Assembly (NCBI GenBank): GCA_946479475.1
Contig: CAMLGG010000168.1
Coordinates: 1 to 11,505 of the forward strand
Source: an uncultured Ideonella sp.
GTDB taxonomy: Bacteria; Pseudomonadota; Gammaproteobacteria; Burkholderiales; Burkholderiaceae
Direction: 5' to 3'
DNA: 11,505 nt
Positions within the stretch are counted from its first letter, which is position 1; the number at the start of each line of letters is the position of its first letter. The position numbers and the translations under genes were made by a program. Of the stretch, positions 5,554 through 11,505 are shown piece by piece. The notes below the pieces were generated by a model. It made no database searches and was not told the origin of the DNA. It saw only the letters and a program-made list of their open reading frames with translations.

Positions 5554-6438
5554 ATGGACCGCCTGCGTGCGATGAACGTGTTCGTGAGGGCGGCCGAGCT
5601 GGGCAGCCTGTCCGCGGCGGCGCGGTCGCTGTCCACCAGCCAGCCCACGGTCAGCAAGCTGGTCGCCTCGCTGGAGGCAACGCTGGGCGTGCGGCTGCTG
5701 GAACGCGGGCCGGCACGCGTGGTGCTGACGGACGAAGGCGTGCGCTTCCTGGAAAGCGCACGCCGGCTGCTCGAGGACTACGAGGAGGCGGTGTCCGACC
5801 TCGACGAGCGCACGCGGCAGCCGCGCGGCCTGGTGCGCATCTCGGCGCCGATGGCGCTCGGCGAGCTGAAGCTCAACCCGCTGATGCTGCGCGCGCTGCA
5901 GCAGTACCCCGAGCTGCAGATCGACCTGATGCTGGAGGACCGTTTCGTCGACCCGGTGGAGGAGCGCTTCGACCTCACCGTGCGCATCGGCGGCACGCTG
6001 CCGCCCGACCTGGTGGCGCGCGAGCTGGCCAACTGGCCACGCTACATCGTGGCCTCGCCCGACTACGTGAGGCGACACGGCCGGCCCCGCACGCTGGACG
6101 ACCTGGCACGCCACCGCTTCCTGCGCTACCCGATCTGGACCGACGACGTGGTGACGCTCAGCGGCGAAGAAGGAACGGTGGACCTGCCCATCGCCACGCG
6201 CTACCGCATCAACCATGCGGTGGCCCTGCTGGACGCGGTGCGCGATGGCGCCGGCATAGCGTTCCAGCCCTGCTGGATGGTCAAGGACCTCCTCCAGCGC
6301 AGGCAGCTGGTTCGGCTGCTACCGCGATGGACCGGGCCGGCGCAGACGGCCTACCTGGTGTACCCGCGCCGGCGCCGGCAGCCGATGCGGGTCCAGCTGA
6401 TGATGGAAATGCTCGAGCGCGAGATCCGGTCGTTGTAG
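5554..6438 (+). CDS. LysR family transcriptional regulator
   Basis: This is a 294-residue protein of standard LysR length. Residues 1-60 form the winged helix-turn-helix, with GSLSAAARSLSTSQPTVSKL at about 17-36 and LGVRLLER after it; a linker helix and the periplasmic-binding-like effector domain (about 90-290) follow. The sequence GLVRISAPMALGE and the general pattern resemble the PA0477/CrgA-like group with a substrate-binding PBP2 fold. The ATG at 5554 is chosen because it places the HTH at the normal distance from the N-terminus; the frame is open back to 5146 but that part is the reverse of the hydrolase gene. It is divergent from the SGNH hydrolase/MFS operon, the usual arrangement for a LysR protein and its target, so control of that operon by a small ligand is likely. 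Its stop is 5 nt from the stop of the convergent DUF454 gene. Confidence 0.92.
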   Translation: MDRLRAMNVFVRAAELGSLSAAARSLSTSQPTVSKLVASLEATLGVRLLERGPARVVLTDEGVRFLESARRLLEDYEEAVSDLDERTRQPRGLVRISAPMALGELKLNPLMLRALQQYPELQIDLMLEDRFVDPVEERFDLTVRIGGTLPPDLVARELANWPRYIVASPDYVRRHGRPRTLDDLARHRFLRYPIWTDDVVTLSGEEGTVDLPIATRYRINHAVALLDAVRDGAGIAFQPCWMVKDLLQRRQLVRLLPRWTGPAQTAYLVYPRRRRQPMRVQLMMEMLEREIRSL

Positions 6439-6443
6439 CGCTG

Positions 6444-6815
6444 TCAGGCTTCCGGCCGGCGCCAGAGCCAGGCGGCTACCACGGCCATCGTCGTCACGGC
6501 AGCGACCTTCGCCCAGGTGGGTAGAGGCAGCAAGGCCAGCGTCAAGGCGCCGCCGCTCATGCCGATCGTCGCCGCCCACTTGGCGCGGCGGGGGACCGCG
6601 CCGCGCTCGCGCCAGCGCCGCAGTGGCGGTCCGAGATGTGCATGATCCAGGAGCCACGCCTCCAATGCCGGCCACCCATTGCCGGCCGCCCAGGCCGCCA
6701 TCAGGACAAACGGGACGGTCGGCAACACCGGCAGATAGACGCCAGCCAGCCCAAGCAGCAGCGAGACCAGCGCCAGCGCGCGCCAAAGCAGTCTGCGCAC
6801 GACCAGTGACAGCAT
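6444..6815 (-). CDS. DUF454 (YbaN family) inner membrane protein
   Basis: This 123-residue protein has the DUF454 signature GVYLPVLPTVPFVLMAAW at residues 25-42 and hydrophobic segments at about 9-45 and 80-118. A soluble, positively charged middle (RRWRERGAVPRRAKW) lies between them. Length and layout fit the family, whose molecular role is not established. The ATG at 6815 is preferred; an ATG a little upstream (about 6826) is in another frame. It lies 48 nt downstream of the cyclopropane synthase gene on the same strand and may be the last gene of that lipid operon or a separate unit. No strong ribosome site or terminator is visible in the gap. It is convergent with lysR. Confidence 0.82.
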   Translation of the reverse strand: MLSLVVRRLLWRALALVSLLLGLAGVYLPVLPTVPFVLMAAWAAGNGWPALEAWLLDHAHLGPPLRRWRERGAVPRRAKWAATIGMSGGALTLALLPLPTWAKVAAVTTMAVVAAWLWRRPEA

Positions 6816-6863
6816 GGCTCATTGTCGCGCCGGGGCGGCTCGCGCACCGCCGCGGGCGACTGC

Positions 6864-8138
6864 TCAGCGCGCCCGCTGCATCACCATCTGCACGTCGCCC
6901 AGCGCCTGCTCGGCAAAGCCGCCCTCGCAGTAGCAGAGGTAGAACTCCCACATGCGGATGAACTCCTCCGGGTAGCCGAGCGCGCGCACGCGGTCGTGGT
7001 GGGCCAGCAGGTTCCTGCGCCATTCGGCCAGGGTGCGGGCGTAGTGCAGGCCGATGTCCTCGAGGTGGACGATGCGCATCGGCGAGGCTCGGGCGATCGA
7101 GGCGCTGAGGGCGCCCACCGAAGGGATGCAGCAGCCCGGAAAGATGTGCCGCTTGATGAAGTCCACCGAATCGCGCGCGGCCTCGTACTGCTGGTCGGCG
7201 ATGGTGATGGACTGCACAAGCATGGTCCCGCCCGGCGCCAGCAGCTCGCCGCAGCGCGAGAAGAAGGTGTCGAAGTACTGGTGGCCGACGGCCTCGATCA
7301 TCTCGATGGAGACCAGCTTGTCGTAGCGGCCGCGAAGGTCGCGGTAATCCTGCAGCAGCACCTCGATGCGGTCGCTCAACCCCGCTTCGCGGATGCGCTC
7401 GACCGCGAGCGCGTGCTGCTCGCGCGAGATGGTCGTCGTGGTGACGCGGCAGCCGTGATGGCGCGCCGCGTGGATCGCGAGGCTGCCCCAGCCCGTGCCG
7501 ATCTCCAGCAGGTGGTCCTGCGGCCCGAGCGAGAGCTTGCGGCACACCTGTTCCAGCTTGGCGATGGAGGCCTGCTCCAGCGTCATGTCCTCGCGCTCGA
7601 AGTAGGCGCAGGAGTACATCAGGGTCGGATCGAGGAAGAGCTCGAAGAAGTCGTTGCCGAGGTCGTAGTGGGCGCCGATGTTGCGGCGGCTGCCCTCGCG
7701 CGTGTTCCGGGCGGCGGCATGCAGCAGCGCCCGCAGAGGCACGGACAGCCGGGCCAGGCCGCCCTCCATGCCTTCGAGCACCTCGCGGTTGGCCAGCATG
7801 ATGCGCACGAGCGCCGTGAGGTCGTCCGCGTCCCAGTCGCCGGCCATGTAGGACTCGCCGGCGCCGACCGAGCCGCCGAACGCGATCTCGGCATGGCTTC
7901 GTGCGCGGTGGATGTGCAGCGTGCAGGCGAGGTCGCAGCGCGGCGTGCGCTGGCCGAAGGTCTCGCGGCGCCCTCCTTCGACGAGCGTCAACTCGCCATG
8001 CGCGAGGCGGCCCAGGCGCGATCGCAGGAGCTGGCCCGCCCAGGCCTGGATGGCGGACGCCAGCGGGCCATCCTCGGAGCGGGGGGCCGGGCGGCGCAGG
8101 GCAAAACGGTCGGCCAGCGTGGCGGTGGTCTTGGTCAT
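6864..8138 (-). CDS. cfa: Cyclopropane-fatty-acyl-phospholipid synthase family SAM methyltransferase
   Basis: This 424-residue protein is an S-adenosylmethionine-dependent enzyme that classically adds a methylene bridge to the double bond of unsaturated phospholipid acyl chains at the membrane surface. Key segments are RNIGAHYDLGNDFFELFLD (152-170), the SAM-binding motif LLEIGTGWGSLAIHAA (210-225), SIEMIEAVGHQY (277-288), DFIKRHIFPGCCIPS (326-340) and RMWEFYLCYCEGGF (395-408). The start at 8138 overlaps the DUF1365 stop as ATGA. An in-frame extension far upstream is the reverse of other genes and is rejected. In the same operon a desaturase could provide the double bond. Members of this family also perform plain methylations, for example in furan and 10-methyl fatty acid synthesis, so the exact product is uncertain. 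Confidence 0.9.
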   Translation of the reverse strand: MTKTTATLADRFALRRPAPRSEDGPLASAIQAWAGQLLRSRLGRLAHGELTLVEGGRRETFGQRTPRCDLACTLHIHRARSHAEIAFGGSVGAGESYMAGDWDADDLTALVRIMLANREVLEGMEGGLARLSVPLRALLHAAARNTREGSRRNIGAHYDLGNDFFELFLDPTLMYSCAYFEREDMTLEQASIAKLEQVCRKLSLGPQDHLLEIGTGWGSLAIHAARHHGCRVTTTTISREQHALAVERIREAGLSDRIEVLLQDYRDLRGRYDKLVSIEMIEAVGHQYFDTFFSRCGELLAPGGTMLVQSITIADQQYEAARDSVDFIKRHIFPGCCIPSVGALSASIARASPMRIVHLEDIGLHYARTLAEWRRNLLAHHDRVRALGYPEEFIRMWEFYLCYCEGGFAEQALGDVQMVMQRAR

Positions 8139-8932
8139 GGTGTTTCCCGAGGGTCGAGGGAGCCGGCGCGCGAGACACGCTTCGCCGGGTGGTCGTGCAC
8201 CGGCACGCGCTTGAGCCACAGCCTCAGCGCCTGCCAGTGGATGGCGGCGAGCACCTGCGCGCTCATCCAGGGAAAGCGCAGGAAGGCAGCCGCGAGCGAG
8301 CGGCCGGCGATCGGCGAACGTCGCATGGAAAGCCAGGCGGTGAAGACCGGCGCTGCCGCCGCCTCGCCCGACGGCCGCAGGACCATCGCGACCTGGACCT
8401 CGTCGCCCGGCCGGCCGAGCCGCCAGTCGTAGTCCAGCGCCATGGGGTGGAAGGGCGACACGTGCATCGCCTTGGCGCTGCGCGCCTGCAGGGTGGTGCC
8501 GCCGTTCGCCCCGCCTTGAAGCACGTAGCAATGCCGCTCGCCCCAGGGCGTGTTGTTGACTTCGGCAACGACGGCCTCGACCTTCTCGCCGTCTGCAGCG
8601 AAGCAGTAGTAGAAACTGACGGGGTTGAACTCCAGGCCCCAGTAGCGCAGGTGGGTAAGGAGCCGCACAGGCCCCGCAGGCCGCAGCCCGGTCCGCTCCT
8701 GCACCAGGCTGCGCACCGCCTCGTCGAGCGGCACCGCGGGATCGCCGAGGTGGTCGCGGCGGTCGAAGCGCGCGGGCGCCCAGCGGCGGGTCGACCACCA
8801 CCAGCGGCCGGCGAAGACCTGGTCGAGCTCGGCCAGGTCGAGGTAGACCATGAACAGCGGATAGCGGAACGCGTGCCGGCGCGGCTGCCAGCGCCGGTGC
8901 TCAAGCCACCCGCGGTAGATCGCGCTGTGCAT
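8135..8932 (-). CDS. DUF1365 domain-containing protein
   Basis: This 265-residue protein is a typical DUF1365 member. It opens with SAIYRGWLEHRRWQPRRHAF and contains FDRRDHLGD (56-64), RYWGLEFNPVSFYYCF (96-111), EVNNTPWGERHCYVL (124-138), KAMHVSPFHPM (154-164) and IHWQALRLWLKRVP (231-244). The biochemical activity of the family is not established. It is repeatedly found between an FAD oxidoreductase and a cyclopropane-synthase-type methyltransferase, as here, which implies a role in the same lipid modification. The start at 8932 lies 32 nt inside the end of the upstream oxidoreductase gene, but it is supported by a perfect AGGAGG site 6 nt before it and by the family's usual N-terminus. Its stop overlaps the next start as ATGA. 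Confidence 0.88.
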   Translation of the reverse strand: MHSAIYRGWLEHRRWQPRRHAFRYPLFMVYLDLAELDQVFAGRWWWSTRRWAPARFDRRDHLGDPAVPLDEAVRSLVQERTGLRPAGPVRLLTHLRYWGLEFNPVSFYYCFAADGEKVEAVVAEVNNTPWGERHCYVLQGGANGGTTLQARSAKAMHVSPFHPMALDYDWRLGRPGDEVQVAMVLRPSGEAAAAPVFTAWLSMRRSPIAGRSLAAAFLRFPWMSAQVLAAIHWQALRLWLKRVPVHDHPAKRVSRAGSLDPRETP

Positions 8933-10181
8933 CGCGTCCCTCCTCGAAGCGCCGCAGGGCCATCATCGCGCTGACCACGCCGTCCTCGTGGAAGCCGTAG
9001 CGCCAGTAGGCCCCGCAGTAGTGGGTGCGCCGCGCCCCGCTGATCTCGTGGTGCCGGCGCTGGGCGGCGATGCCCGCCGGCGTGAACAGCGGGTGCTCGT
9101 AGGAGACCGTGCGCAGCACCTTGCGCGGATCGATCCGCTCGCTGCAGTTCAGGCTCACGCAGAAGGTGTTGCGCGAAGCCAGGCCCTGCAGGATGTTCAT
9201 CTGGTAGGTCACGGCCACCGCGCCGCGGGCCGCCGACGGCACGTGGTAGTTCCAGGCGGCCCAGGCGCGGGGCGCGCGCGGCAGCAGCGAGGTGTCGGTG
9301 TGCAGCACGGCCTCGTTGTGCTGCACCGGCAATGCGCCCAGGATCTCCCGCTCCTCGCGAGAGGGGTCGACCAGGATGCGCAAGGCCCGGCTCGCATTGC
9401 AGGCGAAGAAGACGTGGTCGAAGAGCTCGGGCCCGCGGCCGCTGGCCTGGACGAGCACGCCATCGGGCAGGCGGCGAACGTACTCGACCGGCGTGCGCAG
9501 CAGCACGCGATCGCGCCACGGGGCGCACAGGCGTTCGACGTAGCGCGCGGAACCGCCCTTGACGACGCGCCACTGCGGCCGGTCGTCGACGGTGAGCATC
9601 CCGTGGTTGTGCATGAAGCGAACGAGGAAGCGCGCGGGGAAGGCCAGCATCATCGCCGGGTCGGTCGACCAGATCGAGGCGCCCATGGGCACCAGGTAGT
9701 CGTCGATGAAATGGCGCGAGTAGCGCCCCGCCGCGAGGTAGTCGCCCAGCGGCAGCTCGGCGTCCGGATCGCCGTCGTCCAGCAGGCGCGGCGCCTCGCG
9801 ATTGAAACGCAGGATCTCGGCCAGCATGCGCAGGAAAGAGGGCCGGAAGAGGTTGCGGCGCTGGGCGAAGAGTGCATCCAGCGAAGTCCCGTTGTACTCC
9901 AGGCCGCTGCGCTCGTTGCGCACCGAGAAGCTCATGGAGCTGGCCTGCGAAGCCACGCCGAGCTCGCGCAGCAGCCCGATGAAGTTCGGGTAGGTGCGGT
10001 CGTTGAAGACGATGAAGCCGGTGTCGATCTCGTGCGTCTCGCCGTCGAGCTCGATGCGGTGGGTGTGGGTGTGGCCGCCGACGTGGTCGCCGGCCTCGAA
10101 CACGGTGAGCTGGTGCTCGCGGTGCAGCCGGTGGGCCACCACGTTGCCCGCGATGCCGCTGCCGACGATGGCGATCTTCAT
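8901..10181 (-). CDS. FAD-dependent oxidoreductase (amine oxidase/phytoene desaturase-like)
   Basis: This 426-residue flavoprotein starts with a Rossmann motif, VGSGIAG at residues 6-12, with the ribose-binding Glu29 in VFEAGDHVGGHTHT. It continues with the family segments IDTGFIVFNDRTYPNFIGLL, WRVVKGGSARYVERL and, near the C-terminus, HYCGAYWRYGFHEDGVVSA. This matches the NAD(P)/FAD-dependent oxidoreductases that sit next to DUF1365 and cyclopropane-synthase genes. A role as a fatty-acyl dehydrogenase or oxidase in that pathway is likely but unproven. The ATG at 10181 is supported by a GGAGGAG ribosome site five bases upstream and by the position of the GxGxxG motif. It overlaps the desaturase stop as ATGA and runs 32 nt into the DUF1365 gene. 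A longer upstream frame is only the reverse reading of the desaturase. Confidence 0.88.
   Translation of the reverse strand: MKIAIVGSGIAGNVVAHRLHREHQLTVFEAGDHVGGHTHTHRIELDGETHEIDTGFIVFNDRTYPNFIGLLRELGVASQASSMSFSVRNERSGLEYNGTSLDALFAQRRNLFRPSFLRMLAEILRFNREAPRLLDDGDPDAELPLGDYLAAGRYSRHFIDDYLVPMGASIWSTDPAMMLAFPARFLVRFMHNHGMLTVDDRPQWRVVKGGSARYVERLCAPWRDRVLLRTPVEYVRRLPDGVLVQASGRGPELFDHVFFACNASRALRILVDPSREEREILGALPVQHNEAVLHTDTSLLPRAPRAWAAWNYHVPSAARGAVAVTYQMNILQGLASRNTFCVSLNCSERIDPRKVLRTVSYEHPLFTPAGIAAQRRHHEISGARRTHYCGAYWRYGFHEDGVVSAMMALRRFEEGRDAQRDLPRVA
8939..8944 (-). promoter_or_regulatory. Ribosome binding site for the DUF1365 gene
   Basis: CCTCCT on the + strand gives a perfect AGGAGG on the coding strand, 6 nt before the ATG at 8932. 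It lies inside the 3' end of the FAD oxidoreductase gene. It decides in favour of the overlapping start rather than an internal one. Confidence 0.7.
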
Positions 10182-11122
10182 GGACGCTCCTCCGTTCTGT
10201 GCCTTCTCGCGCGGTCGCGCACCGCGATCGGAACCGGGCGCAGGTCGCGCACCAGCCCCAGCCATTCGAGCAGCCGCAGGCCGCAGTAGCTCAGGTCGAG
10301 CTCCCACCAGTAGAAGCCCTGGCGGGCCGAGCCCGGAAAGTGATGGTGGTTGTTGTGCCAGCCCTCGCCGAAGGTCAGCAGCGCGACCCAGGGGTTGTTG
10401 CGCGACGAATCCGAGGTGGCGTAGCGACGGGAGCCCCAGCGGTGGGCGACCGAGTTGACGCTGAAGGTGGCGTGGTAGAGCGCCACCGTCGACACGCAGA
10501 AGCCCCAGACCAGGAGCTGTGGCCCGGTCGTGCCCAGGCCTGGCAAGAGGCGCTCGCACGCTTCACCGATCGCATAGAGCACCAGACACAGCGCCAGCGG
10601 CACCAGCGCGTCCCAGCGATCGAGGAAGCGCAGCTCGGGCAGTGCCGCGCAAGGTGGCAGCCTGTCGTGGCGTGCAGCGAAGTTGCCGCGCGCCATGAAC
10701 CAGCCGAGGTGGCTCCACGCCAGCCCGTGCTGCAGCGCCGAGTGGCTGTCCTGCTCGCGGTCGGAGTGGGCGTGGTGATGCCGGTGGTGCGATGCCCACC
10801 AAAGCGGCCCGCGCTGCGCTGCCGAGGCACCGATGACGGCGAACACGAACTGCACCGCGCGCGAGGTGCGGAAGGCCTGGTGCGAGAAGTAGCGGTGGTA
10901 GAAGGCCGTGATGGCGAACATGCGCAGCACGTACAGCGCGAGCGCCGTCCAGAGCGCCGTCGCGCTGGCGCCCACCCACGGCACGGCGAGGCAGCCGAGG
11001 TGGATGGCGACGAAGGGCAGCTGGCGCAGCGGGTCGATGCGGCGCGCGTCCTCGGCACTGGCCTGGGTGCCGGCCGCCGCGGCGCCGTCGAACCAGGCAC
11101 GCAGGGTGGTTCGCAGGTTCAT
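10178..11122 (-). CDS. Membrane fatty acyl desaturase (acyl-CoA Delta-9 type)
   Basis: This 314-residue membrane di-iron desaturase has all three histidine boxes: HRYFSH at residues 76-81, HHRHHHAHSD at 112-121 and GWHNNHHHF at 254-262. The additional conserved NSVAHRWG is at 223-230. Hydrophobic stretches at about 36-70 and 170-215 fit a four-helix membrane enzyme. Such enzymes introduce a cis double bond into a saturated acyl chain using O2 and an electron donor; no donor-domain fusion is present. The ATG at 11122 is preferred because it gives the usual N-terminus, has GGGAGG 8 nt upstream, and overlaps the stop of the DUF1295 gene as ATGA; the same frame extends upstream only as a reading of that gene. 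The operon position suggests it makes the unsaturated substrate for the downstream methyltransferase. Confidence 0.92.
   Translation of the reverse strand: MNLRTTLRAWFDGAAAAGTQASAEDARRIDPLRQLPFVAIHLGCLAVPWVGASATALWTALALYVLRMFAITAFYHRYFSHQAFRTSRAVQFVFAVIGASAAQRGPLWWASHHRHHHAHSDREQDSHSALQHGLAWSHLGWFMARGNFAARHDRLPPCAALPELRFLDRWDALVPLALCLVLYAIGEACERLLPGLGTTGPQLLVWGFCVSTVALYHATFSVNSVAHRWGSRRYATSDSSRNNPWVALLTFGEGWHNNHHHFPGSARQGFYWWELDLSYCGLRLLEWLGLVRDLRPVPIAVRDRARRHRTEERP
10187..10193 (-). promoter_or_regulatory. Ribosome binding site for the FAD oxidoreductase gene
   Basis: CTCCTCC on the + strand reads GGAGGAG on the coding strand, 5 nt before the ATG at 10181 and within the end of the desaturase gene. 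It supports that start and the ATGA coupling. Confidence 0.7.
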
Positions 11123-11505
11123 CGACGCGGCCTCCCGGGCACGAAGGCATTGGTGCGCCTGACGTAGTCGGCATAGGCCGGTCGCCGCTCGACCATGTCC
11201 CGCTCCAGCAGGGCCACGCCGGAGATGCGAAGCAGCAGCCAGGTCATCAGCAGCGGCGAGACGATGGTCCAGCCCGCTCCTGCCGAAAGCGCCATCAGCC
11301 ACCAGCCCCACCACATCGCGCACTCGCCGAAGTAGTTCGGGTGCCTGGAGTAGCGCCACAGTCCGGTGTCCAGCACCGTCCCGCGCCGGGAGGGATCGGC
11401 CCGGAAGGACGCCAGCTGGGCATCGGCGACCGCCTCGACCAGCAGTCCGCCGGCCGCCACGGCGAGGCCGAGCGTGTCGAGTGCGCCCCATGGCGCGTCG
11501 CTTGC
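11119..11505 (-). CDS. DUF1295 (steroid 5-alpha-reductase-like) membrane protein, C-terminal part
   Basis: The last 128 residues of a protein that enters from beyond the right edge of the window. It contains DTGLWRYSRHPNYFGECAMW, the signature of the DUF1295/steroid 5-alpha-reductase C-terminal group. Hydrophobic segments follow (WWGWWLMALSAG and SPLLMTWLLLRISGV), and it ends with ERRPAYADYVRRTNAFVPG. Members are integral membrane enzymes that reduce or methylate lipid-like substrates; the substrate here is not known. The stop overlaps the desaturase start as ATGA, so it is the upstream member of the same transcript. An internal GTG at 11460 is not needed, since the frame stays open to the edge. 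The N-terminus and the operon promoter are not in the window. Confidence 0.85.
   Translation of the reverse strand, partial: ASDAPWGALDTLGLAVAAGGLLVEAVADAQLASFRADPSRRGTVLDTGLWRYSRHPNYFGECAMWWGWWLMALSAGAGWTIVSPLLMTWLLLRISGVALLERDMVERRPAYADYVRRTNAFVPGRPRR
11131..11136 (-). promoter_or_regulatory. Ribosome binding site for the desaturase gene
   Basis: CCTCCC on the + strand reads GGGAGG on the coding strand, 8 nt before the ATG at 11122. It fixes the desaturase start inside the end of the DUF1295 gene. Confidence 0.6.

Noticed and set aside
5478..5657. N-terminal extension of the SGNH hydrolase to 5657
   Set aside because: It would overlap the lysR start, and it places the obvious signal peptide 60 residues inside the protein.
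4264..6216. Long minus-strand ORF of 650 codons across the hydrolase and lysR genes
   Set aside because: Low-complexity translation with His and Arg runs. It is the result of high GC content opposite and alongside two well-supported genes.
6834..6851. GGCGG/CCGCC hairpin between the CFA and DUF454 genes as a terminator
   Set aside because: The stem is only 5 bp with an 8-nt loop and no T tract follows in either direction. Such pairs are common by chance at this GC content.
6822..8432. Long plus-strand ORF opposite the CFA gene
   Set aside because: It is an antisense shadow with no family resemblance, whereas the minus frame has complete methyltransferase motifs.
8988..10289. Long plus-strand ORF opposite the FAD oxidoreductase gene
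   Set aside because: Antisense shadow rich in Val, Ala, His and Arg with no domain. The minus frame carries the FAD-binding motif.
1..11505. CRISPR arrays, tRNA or rRNA genes, complete insertion sequences
   Set aside because: No regularly spaced repeats, no cloverleaf or conserved rRNA stretch, and no transposase motif was seen on either strand.

Overview
This is high-GC DNA, and the intact proteins look proteobacterial, most likely a betaproteobacterium of the order Burkholderiales. That assignment rests on protein style and codon use only; there is no rRNA or other marker gene. The window has two parts: a decayed accessory island on the left (1 to about 3050) and an ordinary-looking chromosomal backbone on the right (about 3058 to 11505).

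Left part, + strand. Positions 1-731 are the wreck of a P4-type tyrosine integrase, with at least five frameshifts and a large internal deletion. Next is an apparently intact AbiEi/AbiEii type IV toxin-antitoxin pair (835-2449, genes overlapping by 8 nt). It is followed by a 56-codon ORF of unknown identity (2461-2631) and a truncated N-terminus of a TOTE-conflict-system primase/helicase protein (2640-2966, homology ending near 2891). The island fades out at a tandem 12-bp repeat (2917-2940) and a perfect 12-bp palindrome (3018-3029). I read it as the remnant of an integrated defence island in which the toxin-antitoxin pair is the only part still whole.

Middle part. A two-gene minus-strand operon encodes a secreted SGNH/GDSL esterase and an MFS exporter, coupled by an ATGA overlap. 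A LysR-type regulator is divergent from it, with 76 bp between the start codons. A T-N11-A inverted repeat lies directly in front of the regulator's start codon. This is a classical LysR-regulator-plus-target layout. A small DUF454 (YbaN-type) membrane protein gene lies convergent to lysR.

Right part. Five minus-strand genes are tightly packed and mostly joined by 4-nt ATGA overlaps. In transcription order they are a DUF1295 (steroid 5-alpha-reductase-like) membrane protein, cut by the window edge; a fatty acyl desaturase with three histidine boxes; an FAD-dependent oxidoreductase; a DUF1365 protein; and a cyclopropane-fatty-acyl-phospholipid synthase-type methyltransferase. The layout strongly suggests one pathway that desaturates and then methylates or otherwise remodels membrane acyl chains. 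The end product cannot be read from the sequence. This operon is the best candidate here for an incompletely described biochemical system; the AbiE/TOTE island remnant is the best defence-related lead.

I see no tRNA, rRNA, CRISPR array, complete insertion sequence or replication origin.
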